Source: Diprion similis
Taxonomy: Eukaryota > Arthropoda > Insecta > Hymenoptera > Diprionidae
DNA length: 64,000 nucleotides
Assembly (NCBI RefSeq): GCF_021155765.1
Contig: NC_060112.1
Location: 22,284,501 to 22,348,500 of the forward strand
Direction: 5' to 3'
Positions 50,020-63,800 of the stretch are shown piece after piece. Position numbers and translations under genes: made by a program. Every line of letters begins with the position of its first letter. The first letter of the stretch is position 1. The notes beneath the pieces were generated by a model that searched no databases, was not told the DNA's origin, and worked only from the letters and a program-made list of their open reading frames with translations.

Positions 50020-52095
50020 TTACTTTTTCTTCTGGGCCTTCTCCGCGGCCTTTGTTACCTTCCCCTGAGTGTCCTTGAAGTTGACGCTCTGTCGAAAGAA
50101 ACCACGAGGGAATTATTAACTCAATCATATTATTTTTTCATTTAACCCTTAGCGGCATAAGTGGCATTCCAGAATGCCACCTATTTTAAAACACGTTTTT
50201 ACGATTTTAGAGTAGTTTTATTCGATTTAACCGGGTTTTTTTTTGTAATTTTATGATCTTGATATGCTAGAGGATCAAAGTTCATGTTCAAATTGTTTTT
50301 ATGTTTCGTTAATTTGCTTATATAAATTAACAAATTCTGAAAAATAGCACTTTTTTTTTTTTAGAAAAAATGTATTATTGAAGATAGTTTTAAGAGTACC
50401 CTTACGATTTTTGATATGCGGGACTTTGTAGGGTCGCTGATTACGAATCCGTTTTCAGATTTGCAAAATTCAAAATGGCGGTCACAATATGGTGGCCGTA
50501 TACTTCAAATGATGGATTTTATGACCGCAAAACGATTGCAATTGATTTGAAAGTATGGAAAAGATCTTGGGTTTTATGATTTGCGAAGGTCAAACGACTT
50601 TGCGTTTTGGTCCGCCATATTGGATCCACCATCTTGAATTTTCAAATTTTGAGTGCAGATTCGTAATCAGCGACCCCAAAAACCCTCGAGTACAAAATTT
50701 CAAGTCGATAGTAAGTAAGGAAAAATGTGTGCCGCTAAGGGTTAAATTATACGTTACGCAGTGAGATAAGAAAATGACCTTGATCACTCCGACGGCGACG
50801 GTCTGGCGCATGTCGCGAACGGCGAATCGTCCGAGGGGTGGAAACTCCTGGAAAGCTTCGACGCACATCGGCTTGCTGGGTTGCAGCATGACGATAGCGG
50901 CGTCGCCGCTTTTGATGCTCTTCGGATTTTCCTCGGTAGTCTTGCCGGTTCTGCGGTCGCACTTCTCCTTGATCTCGGCAAACTTGCAGGCAATATGAGC
51001 AGTGTGGCAATCGAGAACGGGGGTGTAGCCATTACTGATCTGTCCCGGATGATTGAGGACGATTACCTGGGCGGTAAAATCGGCCGCTCCACGTGGCGGG
51101 GAGTTTTTCGAATCGCCGGCGACGTATCCTCGGCGAAGCTCCTTGACGGAGATGTTCTTGACGTTGAATCCGACGTTGTCACCGGGCAAAGCCTCGGTCA
51201 GAGCCTCGTGATGCATCTCGACGGACTTGACCTCCGTCGTAAGAGCCGCGGGGGCGAAGGTGACCAGCATCCCCGGCTTCAGGATACCCGTCTCGACCCT
51301 CCCGACCGGGACGGTGCCGATTCCGCCGATCTTGTAGACGTCCTGGAGCGGAAGTCGAAGCGCCTTGTCCGTCGGTCTCGACGGCGGCAAGATGGCGTCG
51401 AGGGCCTCGATCAGACACTTGCCGTCGGCGTTGCCGTCCTTACGTTCGACCTTCCACCCCTTGTACCAGGGCATCTTCGGCGAGGGTTCGAGCATGTTGT
51501 CACCGTGCCATCCGGAGATCGGTACAAAGGCGACGGAGGCCGGGTAGTAACCGATCTTCTTTATGTAGGAGGAAACCTCCTTCTTGATCTCCTCGAAGCG
51601 ACTCTCCGAGTACGGCGGCTCCGTTGAGTCCATCTTGTTCACACCAACGATCAGCTGCTTCACCCCCAGGGTGAAGGCCAGCAGGGCGTGTTCTCGCGTC
51701 TGTCCGTTCTTCGATATCCCGGCTTCGAATTCCCCCGTCCCGGCAGCCACTATCAGCACAGCGCAATCCGCCTGGCTCGTCCCGGTTATCATGTTCTTTA
51801 TGAAGTCACGGTGACCCGGGGCGTCTATTATCGTCACGTAGTACTTGGCCGTCTCGAACTTCCAGAGGGCTATGTCGATCGTTATTCCCCGCTCCCGTTC
51901 CGCCTTCAGCTTGTCCAGCACCCAGGCGTACTTGAAGGAACCCTTGCCCATCTCCTGGGCCTCCTTCTCGAACTTCTCGATCGTCCGCTTGTCGATACCC
52001 CCGCATTTGTATATCAGGTGACCCGTCGTCGTCGATTTACCGGAGTCCACGTGGCCGATCACCACGATGTTTATGTGGATCTTCTCCTTCCCCAT
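50020..52095 (-). CDS. eEF1A: Translation elongation factor eEF1A
   Basis: A GTPase that delivers aminoacyl-tRNA to the ribosomal A site. There are two coding exons, 52095-50779 and 50088-50020, joined in phase 0 (GVIK then [22 protein letters not shown]). They give 461 aa, the usual length. GTP-binding motifs are GHVDSGKS at 14-21, DAPGH at 91-95 and NKMD at 153-156. ERERGITID marks switch I, and the basic C-terminus is typical. The start is the methionine of MGKEKIHIN; a TTG two codons upstream is not a start. No stop, frameshift or lost key residue is seen, so it looks functional. The GC-rich, codon-biased exon contrasts with the AT-rich flanks, as expected for a highly expressed gene. The donor (aag/gtcatt) is weak. 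Confidence 0.96.
50142..50745. mobile_element. piggyBac-like MITE in the eEF1A intron (596 bp plus TTAA duplications)
   Basis: TTAA at 50142-50145 and 50742-50745 flank an element from 50146 to 50741. It begins CCCTTAGCGGCA and ends with the exact complement. TTAA duplication with CCC...GGG ends is the hallmark of the piggyBac superfamily. Next to the left end is a near-palindrome (GTGGCATTCCAGAATGCCAC). Subterminal inverted copies of ggtcgctgattacgaatc lie at about 50433-50450 and 50660-50680. There is no transposase ORF, so it is non-autonomous. Confidence 0.85.
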
Positions 52096-52135
52096 TTTCA
52101 ACCCTCACGCGTCGCTCTGCCAACTTCACTTCGAT

Positions 52136-53017
52136 CCTGGATCTAAAACTTTTAAACAATCGTTAGACTGCCTTCGATGCCTGTCTTAATTGGAAGGTAT
52201 TCCTACGATATGGATAAAAAAATTTCTCCATTTTTCGGATTTATTAATTAAATAATTACTCAGCATGATTATAAATATAATGTCAATTATATCGCTTGTA
52301 TTTAAAAACGGCTGAACTAAGTCGCTTCGAATTTGAAACCTCCGAGTTTCTAAAGCAAATAAAAAAAACGAAGCACAATCGCATGGGATAATCGATTGCC
52401 AAGACACAAATTCCCGAAATTCCCTCATTTATTCTGCCGTCAATTCGCAACCCGAAGGCACGTAATTCCTCAAGCATGCGAGAATCCTATTTCGTTCAAT
52501 CTTCACCGGCATCTTAATAGTCACAGACTAAACATCAACAGAAGCCAATTGACGATGACAAACGTCACACTATATATACGTTACTTGTTGCTGGGGCCAT
52601 TCCGCATATTTATAGAATACGTAATAAAATAATTGTTATCTAATAAAAAGAAAGCCTAAATATCGGTCGGGTTTTGGGTCGAAATTTCGTTGGCAGATTG
52701 CCTCGAGATTCGCGAGAAGAAAAATTAAACTGCTCTAGAGATATTGGATAAGAATTTTTGGCAATACTCGATCAGGGTCCACGATAAGGTTGAAGACGTT
52801 TACTTTATCGCGAGATCGTTCACACCAAATGAGGCATCACCAGCCGGGGTTACGCAGTTTGCTAATTTTTTCGTCTGACAACCCCAGAAATCAATACGTC
52901 TCGGGCTGATCGGGGTCTGCCGGCTACTTCCCTTAGGCTGGCTATAGTTGTGAAATTTTCACAGAAGATACGGTGTAATTACGATCTACGAATAATCGAT
53001 GAGGTTCTTTACTTACC
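52136..53017 (-). other. Possible 5'-UTR intron of eEF1A
   Basis: Reading the - strand upstream of the ATG, acceptors occur at 52143 (tttag) or 52137 (ccag). A strong donor (gctcg/gtaagt) occurs at 53016, so a non-coding first exon could end at 53017. A second gtaagt donor exists at 56346. The choice is not decided by the sequence. Confidence 0.35.
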
Positions 53018-53019
53018 GA

Positions 53020-56000
53020 GCTTGTGTTTACCGGTTGAAAAACGACGTTGATTTACTTATTTTCGTTACTAAATTTGCGAATATCTGGAGACGTGAAATA
53101 CCTCGCAAATATCCTCTGCCATTCGCATCGACAAGAACTCAGACTCTATTGCGACGGCGTAACAAACATGGCCGACGGTTTTGCGCACACCAAATGCAGA
53201 CGGATATTTCCTTGGGAAGGTTCATTTTTATTTACGAATTAATTAATTAAAACATCGAGGAAGTGCTTTTCTCTCGATGATTATCGGTTCAGCGCTTCGC
53301 GATTATTAACCGTTATTACCGTTATTTACGGTGATTTATTATTTGGCTGTTGAATATATTGTGCATATACATATATGTATCGACAAAGGCTAGTACGCGG
53401 AGCCTTTGTTAATTTATAATATACAGTAATTGGATCCAGATGACAATTATTTGCGAGTTACATTTTCCGTTCATATCTGATTAATGAGAGAAACCTTCGC
53501 GGATGCTATAATTCATCCCGAACACACCTTTGAATTGAAAATGAACTTGCAAGTTGCAATGTACAAGTTATTCCCGTTAGTTACGAGCAATCACGCGTGC
53601 CAATCTCGGTACTCAGACAGCTTTAACGATCGCTCGTTAAATCTCGATTATATTCATTCCGCATTTATTTAGATTACCATAAAGTTAAAAAGACCGTAAC
53701 GATCACGAGCGGACAGATGTGAAAAAGAACAAAGAAACCGTCCGAGTAAAATCGAAAAGCGATATTAGCGATTCTCCAATTCAACTCTTTGTCCCTCTTT
53801 TTTATTAGTTTCGTCTTCGGCGCGGTTGATCTTCGCGAATGCAGATCGTAAAAAAATCTCGCTGTCGTGGCTTGGATCCGACGATAACTTGCAGCAATTT
53901 CGCGATAATTATTTACGATATATCTATTCGAAAGACGGATGTACGTTGGTGTGTACCTATGTGAGTGAGTGAATTAATACCGCAGTTTGAAGATGAAAAT
54001 TTTTCCGTTTATTATGGCACTCGAGAGATATTGATGCGAGGGTAACGCTCACCAGACACAAGGTAGTCGCAAATTTATTGCCAAACGGTTCTGAACTGAA
54101 CGGAGTTGGAAAAATCCATAAATACACCGGAGACGTCTGGCGTTTGCGTTTTACCGAGCTGCGAATGACGGAATTCAGGGAATTCAGGGAATGTAGAAAG
54201 AGAGAGTGATCGATGCTTTTCGTCATATTTTTGAGGATCATCTCAAGCCTGAAGGATGTCATCGATCCTTCGGCGGTTGAATCTACGCAGCGCAAATAAT
54301 CCATCCTCACCCAACGGAATTTACCCGCGTCTTATTGCATCTGCGCATTCTGCAGCCTTTGACGTCGGAGCGCGTCTATTAAAGGAGCTGCTGCTCTATT
54401 TCTGGGGTAATTCGTCAAGATATAGATCAGCGGGTGGTGCAAACGTGTTTACATGCACTATATAAAATATGGATGTACGCTTTAAACGTGCAAGAGAAAC
54501 GGAACATGGTCAAAAGAAAGCGGGAAAGAAGAAGAAAGAGAAAAAAAAACTACAAGGCACAGACGAAAAGGAAGGGAAAAAGACGGAAAACAACATATTG
54601 ATCATAACAAACTGCAAGGAATGATCCACAGAGTCATATAATTCCGACACGGTTGCAGAATCTCGCTGGCAACTCATCCCGCGATGCAGTTCGAGACTCC
54701 ATTAAAACGTTTTCGCGCTTTTAAGTTCAATGTTTTAAATCCGCGTGCCAAAATGCAGTATACCTATATATATATATATATATATATATATAAGCTTGTT
54801 TATACATGTATATTATTATTCCAAACTTCGCGTAGTTTCAGCAGCAACGTGACGTCAGAGATGTGGAAATATGGGGTGAAATGCACGCGAGGAAAAAAAG
54901 CTGCAATGGAAAAACGAAAAATAGAAAATTCTTGAGGCAGGCTGTGGTCTGTAGGACATATAGACGTGGGAGTATCGTTGGTGGATGATTGTGAGGTAAA
55001 AATTTTCGAGAGGAGCTTGTTTTCGTTTACATAAGCGTCGGCAGTTATTGACAGCATTCGAATTGGGCCGATGCCAGAGTTAGAGACCCTCGCGGACGTC
55101 ACTTTTCGCGGATCCGATCGCGATATGTCGTATTTTCGTTTGTCGGAAATTCGGGTGGGAGGCACGTGCGCCTCATGCCTTAAAACGGCTCGTCTTTGAC
55201 GAGCTGTGACGCTTAGGATTCGCGAAAATAATACACACCCCCGTAAATTCCTTTGTCATTAGTCCCGAGCGTCGGGGCATCGGGGTTCATCCGGTTTGCG
55301 CAAAAGCTGAAAAAGAAACTGAAGAAAGAGAGAAATAGAGGCAACTTGATTCTTTGTTCTTCGACGCCGACGGCTATACTAATCTTTAAAGACAAATCGA
55401 ACCTCTTTTTCTCCCGTTTGTTTTACATCGTTTCGAATTCCGCCGAAAGCCTTGAGCATAATAGAAGAAAAAAAAAAAAAAAAAAAAATTTCAGAGGTCC
55501 CAAAAGACGAACGATTCGATTATTTCACAGAATTTTATATTTCTAAACGACGAGATCACCAGAAATCCAAAATTACCGGCTTTCATTTTATAAATAATTT
55601 ATAAAGAATCGATTTTTACGCCGATTTCCACCGATATCTTGACCGTGAAAAAAATTACAACGATTCTTTGATATTACGTAGAATGTTAAACGAATGTAAT
55701 GTATCGAGCAATAAACATTGCTTCTGAAAGATCACTTTCGGAGTATTATTGCATGAGCCAATTTACGTATATTTTACCAAACATTGGTAAACATATTCCG
55801 AGATGTCGCGATCACACTTTCAATTCGTGATTTCGCAGAAAAGATTTCAGAGAAAGTATCGATCTCTGTTACATTTCAATATTATTATTATTATTATTTT
55901 CACAAAAAAGGAAGTCCGATCTAAAAATCCTTTCACGAATTTTATCTCTCAATGGTGAACTTATCTTCAATAAAAAAAAAAAAAAAAAAGTACATAAAAA

Positions 56001-57765
56001 TTTACTAAAGAAATTTTCGATCGTATGTATTTACGAAAATAATTCACAAAAAGGAATGGTTTTTATGAAAAAGAAGGATAAAATTCATTCGAATACATGG
56101 AGGCTCCGGATAAATCATCTCCGAGGGTTTCCCTCCTCCCAGTTGTTGAAAAATAGGGCTTACATCCCACGGGATGGCGATTGAATAGCGACCTGCGTCC
56201 GGGTCTCGGATGTTTGGCATTGATTTTCCAACGCAAGTTCAGTTTACCAAAGTAGAATATAAACGTGCAGCTGACGAGAAGACGTGGATACATTTATATA
56301 TATATATATGTATATTGATTGACTCGAGTTCTTGACATTCACTTACCGAATATTCTTCTCGTCTCGAACCTCCGCAAATTATATCCCTTGAGCATTAAGC
56401 ACGTGCTATATCGCTAATTTGTCGACGATTGTTCACCCTGAATGAGAGTAAAACTAATTTTTGCCACACGCTGCCTGCATCGGGAAAATTTATATCCTTG
56501 TTTATCGATCGGTTGGAATTTCTACGAACGCAAGAGTGTAATTACCGAGGATTGATCAAGTCCGAGGGGAATTCGGCCGGAGATTACATCCGGTGTCTCG
56601 AGATCATACGGGATTCGCATTCGCTTGGCATCCGGCCAGCGATAAATCTTGAGAAAGCACGATGGGTCGACCGGGATTTCGGCTTCTGTCCTAGAATCGG
56701 ACAAGCAATCAAAATTGTGAAACCGAGAAATATCGGCGGGGGTCAGAGCCGCAAGGCCTTGCTCAGGCGCCAGTCTTCGACCTCGACATGCCCGTCTCCT
56801 TCATTTTGGGTCTTCGGGTCTGTCAACCCGAGAATATTTCGGGCACGTGCCGCGGCGTCGAGTATAAAAAATCAGAGAAGGATGATCGATCAATTAACCG
56901 GTCGTCGTTCGATAATGGAAATTTTCATACGAGGCCGAGGGCTGCATGTTTACGGAAATTTAACCCTGGCGTTATGCCACAAAAATTATAGGGTAGACAA
57001 TTCCGGGATGTTTTTTTGAGTATATTGTATTTCAAAGGAAACCAGTTATTTTTAAGAAAATAAAATTTTTAATGTAAAAAAAAAAAGAATTCACGACTGA
57101 TTGTGAAACATTTAACTGGAAAATTGATCATTTTAATCAAAAAATCATAACTCACTGGATTTTCAATCTTATGAGCGAAAAATTGATCGAATAACTCTAA
57201 AGAGACAGATTGTACGTGAGAAAAAAAAAGAAGGTATTTATTTGAGTGAGTGAGGTTGAATTTTTGGAAACACAAGTAATTCACGATTTTTAAGACATTT
57301 CATTATTCATCTTGGATGAAATCAGGTTATTTTGGATATTTTTCATACGAAATTTTGGCCCCGGTGTGCAGCGTAAGGATTAAATAACGCATATGTATAT
57401 ATGCTTGAAAGAAACTGCACGAGGTCATAACTGAGAAGATTTGCAGCTTTTTTTTAACTGCAAGTACGATGCTGAAGAGAATTAAGATTGATCCTGTCGT
57501 ATAACACGAGATCACAGGAAAGTATGTACACGAGTTTGCTCCTCGACAAATGTGTTTCGATGTCGAACCTAGTGCCCCAAAAATATCGCGTTGTTCACCT
57601 TCGAGATCACAGCCATTCCAACCTCGTGTTCTTCTTCGTCTGATCAGTTAGCTTTGCTCAACATTTTTCATCTGCTCTTTATCTTTTTTCATTACCTACG
57701 TCTCGTTACAAATGGAATCTTGCGATTTCCAGTTTATAAATCAATCCTCAATGAATATACGGAGA
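53020..57765. other. Sequence upstream of eEF1A without a supported gene
   Basis: AT-rich DNA with A runs, an AT microsatellite at 54768-54792 and a short GGAATTCA tandem at 54170-54192. A + strand frame at 56429-57019 (196 codons) starts at TTG and shows no domain. It was not accepted as a gene. Confidence 0.4.
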
Positions 57766-57897
57766 TCAACCCTTTTAGTCATAGAAGCCACCATAGTGGA
57801 AACCTTTTTTTTTTTCTTTTTATTTTGTCACTTTTTTGTTATATTCTATGCAAAATCCATGCGAAAGAAAACCGAATTGCGTGATTAAAAGGGTTAA
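57766..57897. mobile_element. Small piggyBac-like MITE candidate (124 bp)
   Basis: The ends are CCCTTTTAGTCA at 57770 and the complement of CCCTTTTAATCA ending at 57893. They are flanked by TCAA (one mismatch to TTAA) at the left and TTAA at 57894-57897. Like the eEF1A-intron element, it has a small GCCACCATAGTGG-type inverted motif just inside the left end. The copy is short and degraded. Confidence 0.4.
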
Positions 57898-57899
57898 AA

Positions 57900-60800
57900 A
57901 ATTAACGTTGCGTGCATTTTTTCATCTCATAATATGTATACCAGATGATTAAAATCTGTTACATACTGGGGTGAAAAATTTTATTGTCAATGAAATTTGG
58001 ATCTAAAGCTTGCGAGATTCGTAATTCTCGAACGTACGTTCTGCGCTATTTCTTCACAGTTTTTTGGTGCTGTTATAGATGCAGCATCGGCCTGTAAGAA
58101 TAGAAACTGCGTCAACCGATAAGGAAGCTACGAAGAAGCGAAGTGCGCAGCAACGGATATTTCGAGTCGTTGAAACGACAGCATGAAAAAATGAACCGTG
58201 TGCACGGAGCTTAATTTGGCTGACGATGAATCAGGAGGTTGGTCGGCCAAAATTTGCTACTTTTTGGTCATTTTCTAACGAGATCATCGAGCAACGAGTA
58301 TTTGACGAATCGTTGGATTCGCAGGCGCTGAAGATCTCTACGACGATAAGAAAACTGAAAATACTTAATTAATTGTAAAAAAAAGCTGAGATATCGACAG
58401 TTCATTTCAAATCGCTTGAAAATAGTAAAAAATCTACTATCAAAATTCGTTCGTCTTTAATTGACGATAACTGATTCAATAAAATCCTGTGATATTCCTT
58501 TCTACGCACTGCGGTTACTCCATGCGCGTGAAGTTTGCACCAGACTTGAATAAACTGCACACTATGTACTTGCGTGTGAGCGAAATCTTTACATAAGTAG
58601 GTAAAATCGCGGATGTGTACGTGGCACGTGGTTTTCCTGCCGCTTTGAAGATCGAGATAACGTCTAAAATCGTGCAGGCAACACTCATGCACGCCAGGAT
58701 GTCATCTCCGTGGTTTATGATGAGTCAGTGTAGAATTCCGCCTTGCGAAATCCACCCCGCTGACTAGATTTTCGGTCTCGCCTAATTACTTCAAAATTCT
58801 AACCAGCCAACCCAGCAACCGAGCCTGCCAACTTCGCCGCACCTGTTTCATTGTCCCGTGGACTCATCCACGCGGACACAAACAGTTACATCAGCACCTA
58901 CGTATTTGCAAAATAGTGCAGAAATTTTTTTAAATTTCAATTTAATTATCATCAAAATTTTTCACAGAAATTAAAAAATTTAATTATATCGCGTTACCTT
59001 TTAAGGTCAGATAGGGAACAACGATTCATTTGAAAGATATTCTTTCTAATATACGGTTCTCGAGTATTTTTGTCTGCTACAATAAGCGAAGAAAATTAAT
59101 GAGAAAATCAAGTTATTTTGTAACCTTTCTTGTCACGAAAGGGTGTAGTAAATTAATCAGAAAATATTGACAATTAAAATGACACTGAACATCTTACTTG
59201 CACTAAATTTTCTAATAAAAGTAAAACAATCATTTTACAAAAAAAGTCAAGTAACCAACTCATCGTGTATCACCGCAGATTTAATTTCGGTGTTATTACA
59301 TGACGTGACGTGGAACATCCATATCTGCCAGGTTGTTACGCGTCAACGATCTAATGAGAAAACAAAAGCACAGGGAGAAAAAAATAAAAAGAGGGAGGAA
59401 GAAGACGGGAAAACGAAAAAAAAAAAAAAAAATAAATAATTCTTCAAAATTAGATTATCCGTGGTCGTTAAGGTGTCGGAAGAATATTTTTTTCTGCCTT
59501 CTATTTTTCCTTTTTCTTTCTCATCTTACATCGACGTCGTTGACAACCGACGGCGACGTCTGATTCGCGTGGGTCGCGGGGATCCGGTCGACGCTCGCGG
59601 ATTTTCACGCTCCGTATCGACGATCAATGGATCCCCTCTTCGTCTTGGCGAACCTCGAGAGAACCTGGAATTATTTATACAAAACACGTGGAAATTTACA
59701 GCCACGATAATATACAGACATATAATTATACGTGTATAAGTATGTATATAAATATTGTTGTGTTAGGTAATGTTTCTCGTCGCACACCCGCGCAAATTTC
59801 ACTCTGCGGAATTTTGTTTCTCTAATTTCTTTTTGCCAACGCTTAGCACGGCAGCTACGTTTGTCGCGTTTTGCGTCATCGTCGGGATATCTGCCGTCGG
59901 TGACGCCGTGAAAACTTTACCTATACATATACGAATATTATACATATATCTATATCCACATGTACATATGATAGGGTCGTCCTTATTTTGGACTTTTTCG
60001 AAATTTGACTAGGACGTCCGCCAAATTGGTTCCAAATGAATAAATAGAAATCTCCTCAAAAGCACAGATTTTATATATCTCTCAAGGTCTGTGAAGTTTG
60101 CCATTAAAAATATATACGAAGTGAAAAATAAAAATCAATTTAATATAATAATAATAACAATAATACACTTCAATTAATAAATTTCGATTCTATACATCGA
60201 ATAATAACCAACATCTTCATTTATTACTTAAGAAGTTTGATTTTATCTTTTTTACATTGATGAATATATATAAAACTAATAAATATTCAGAAAAAAAAAC
60301 TTGAGAAATTATTTTTCATTTATTCACAGGGTTGACTAGAAACTGGTTTTTTCCCTTGAGTTTATATTTGAATGAATGAATTTTGATTCTACATATACAT
60401 CGAATAATAGCTAAAATCTTCATTTATTACCTACTTACGAAATTTACTGTTATCTTTATTAGGTTGATAAATAAGTCTTGAAAGTTTTTTTTTTGATAGT
60501 ATAAGCAGCAGTTTGTATGTAGTGCGTTGAAATAAAAAGCAAAATTTATCTAATCAAAGTATTTTTTATTTTATTAGTCACGTGGGAGAAATAAAAATTT
60601 GCCATTTAGAAGCCAGACTCAAAATTCATGTTGCCCGGTGAATTATTGAAACACAGTGATATCTACACGGATTTTTGAATTGTTTTATTACGCGACACTA
60701 AACGGCTTGGCGGAACGCGATGCGGATCGTGATCCAGAGCTTTTTTTACCCCCCGGATGACCGCTCACGTCTGATCGTCGCCCGCGACGACAGGGAAAAT

Positions 60801-63800
60801 TTTTATAACGGTGCGCGAATTTATCACTATAATACACATATAAGTTAAGAATTCGGAATGCCAAAGGTATTGCAGCCAAACTTTTTGCCAAATAATATAT
60901 CTGCAACATTATACATAACAATAATAATAATGACGGTATATTTTTACTTAAAAACTATGATCATTGCATTACGTAATCGCTAATTCCATTCGATATTCCA
61001 CATAATAATTCTGCGTTGATCGGACGAGCAACTTATTTTTTTTTTCTTAAACCACGATTCAAGATCTTTTCAGAAATCCGAATCACGGCATGAAAATTGT
61101 ATTTGGCACTAAAATGCGCCGCGTTATCATCAGACAAAAGTATTCTCTGAAATATGTGCCAATTCAAGCTTTTCAATAAAGCTCTCCCGGAGTGGGGATC
61201 GTCAGGTTTTTTCCACCTCTTTGAGCTTGCAGTTGAATGTCTGGATTTGTGTAGAATTTCATGAAAGCTGGTCGAGCAATCAGCTGCGATGTTTGAGGGA
61301 TAGCTCGTAGATTTGTTCCACATGTATTGCGTTCGACTTAGAAAAAAGCTCGAACTTGGAAAAATACGATTTGTATCATGCGAGCAGGTATAACACATGC
61401 GGACAAGTCGTGTTAAGTACTTTGTTTTCTCGGATACGATGTTAAGCACACGCTTGCGCCTATCTACTCGAAACAAATCGATTTTTCAATATTTTTCCAA
61501 GCTTTGGTACAACGCTTTTGCCAATGTTTATTCGCGCGGAGCTTTAATCCGGCCTCTCGAGACGCAAAACAGGATTCAGGGTCGTCGTGTTGTTTTTGGA
61601 CGGAACCTTCGCACCCGCGCGCCTCAATTATAGCCCGTCAACCTCTCATCGATAATTTCTTCTCGACATATCCTCTCGCTTTTGATGCTTCGAGATCACA
61701 ACGAGCGAGAGAACCGAATTACCTCGTCGTTAGACTCCGCGCTCTTTTATCGCTTCGAAAACACGTGCGAGGCAATTTTTTTCACACATTTTTTATCATC
61801 GCTTTTAGCCGCCTCAATGGCAATATCGAAATACGTAATGAGGCGCTTTGATTTTCCTGTAAGTTGGCATGATTGGTTGTAATTTGGAAAATGATACTTA
61901 CAGGAATTTTTTTAGTATTTTTTTGCACGTCATTGCATCGTTTAAAATGTTCAATTTTATAAAAATTTCACTGATACAGTGATTATAATCGACTACTTTA
62001 ATAAAAGAAAATCTGTTTCAATGAAATTTTAGAAATTAATCTTTGGAACAATAGGAGTCAACGTTATAGAGTGAAAATTGAATCATTTGAAATCTGAATT
62101 GTTTCATAAAATTCAAGTATTTTATATTTTTATATTTTCAAATAGACCGTCTTTGTTGCTTCCGAGTATATAGAATGACTTGACGAATACTCGATGTTAT
62201 GAAACTGTCTTGTAATAAAATTACTAACAAGTATCCTCTATCGTCGAACAACCGTTTTGAAGTCAACATGATTATTTCCATCGCGAAGAATAGAAGATAA
62301 TTCAAAGTTACGAGAACTTGAACTCGTTCTAAACACCGCAATTAATTAAAAAAAAGTTGAGAATTCGCGTTATTCGAGTAGAAGACAACTTTCTCTTCCG
62401 CGACGGACTCGGAACTTCATTCAGAAGCTTGCAGGGTGTCCCCAGATCACGTGAGGCGATTTAGATTCTTGGCATCGGCGTCGTAATACCTGCAGGAAAT
62501 ATCTAATACGCAGCGAGGCGTAAATCTGGATGAGATTTTGAAAATTGGATCGAGTTTATGCTTGGCCGAATGGTAACCGAAAGGGGTCGGCAATAAGAGC
62601 GGAGCTTGCGACAGACCGTTTCTGCGAATATGTGTTTCTGCATCGTGAAGATGAGTCTCCGGCTTCGTACGTCACGGAGCGATTCATTGAGGCTTTGGCT
62701 TGGCGTGCCGGATTTAATTTTGAACTTCCGCCGCCCGTTTGGCTCTAGGAATTTGTTTATTCGAGGGAACTCGCACAGGGATTGGCCTTTATCGGAAATT
62801 TTCGAACTCGCGCCGCCGTAAGCTCAGCGGGAATAAAATCTTTTATACAGCGATCTCGAGCGATTCTTGACGCTCATGGCCGGCTGATTCTACACAAAAT
62901 ACGGCCTTGGAGGGGCCGGAATGTTTTCGAATTCCAGAATCTACATCTCGAGGCGTGCAACGAGAGGCCTAAAAAAGATTTGACGCTTAAAATTAGCCAC
63001 GAATACTTCACAAGCGAGCCTTGAATAACTCGGCGCCGATGCGATGCGCCGACTCATCCCTCTTTTTTAACTGCAGGGTGGTTGGAACTTTCTTTTAGTT
63101 TGGGATTTTGAGAAAACATTTTTGTTATTATATCCAACGATTTTTACTACCGAGTAATCCCACATACGCTACACTTCTTCGCTGCTCGTAATAAATGTCA
63201 AGAGAGAAAATTTACCGCAGGTTAAACTTTAGGCTTTGCTCGTGTAAACTTGAAATTATTTCAAGAACCGGAAGCCGCGTTAAGATGTCGTTGAAACGGA
63301 GAATCGTAAAAAAATTGACTGCAGTCAAACTTTGTTACCAAGTCTGAAAAGGAATTCGAATTTAATTTAGACCTTTTCATTGCCACGCGTTTCAACCACG
63401 CTTTTGAAATGACTAATCGCTAATTTCAATACTTTTTACACTCTTTACGTCAGACATGTCACATTTTGTCTGATGAAAATAAATGTAGAAACGAATTGGA
63501 TAGATTTTAGTTCTTTCATTCGACGATTTATGATCGAAAAAATTTACTTCTAGAGTTAGAATTGTGGCTTCTTGATTTTAAAATTTCGCATTTCCCTGGC
63601 GAATTGAAGTTCCATGAACGTAACTTACGTAATTTCGCATGCATCAGAACTGAAATTTGAACGAGATTAATTGCGTTAATTATCTATTTCGAAAATTATC
63701 CGACAACGTTATTCACGAGTTTCTAAATGAGAACACTGCTAAGCGAAGAGGAGTTCCTTTGTAAAATATAAGTGACTTACGAGTTTCTACATTTGTGATC

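Noticed and set aside
50881-51627. 248-codon + strand ORF opposite eEF1A
   Set aside because: It is an antisense shadow of the codon-biased eEF1A exon.
56955-56975. TTAACCCTGGCGTTATGCCAC, similar to a piggyBac-like end
   Set aside because: No partner end at a credible distance. The nearest GGGTTAA is used by the element at 57770-57893.
56429-57019. 196-codon + strand ORF
   Set aside because: The full frame begins at TTG. The composition looks random, with no domain or signal. A conservation test across relatives would decide.
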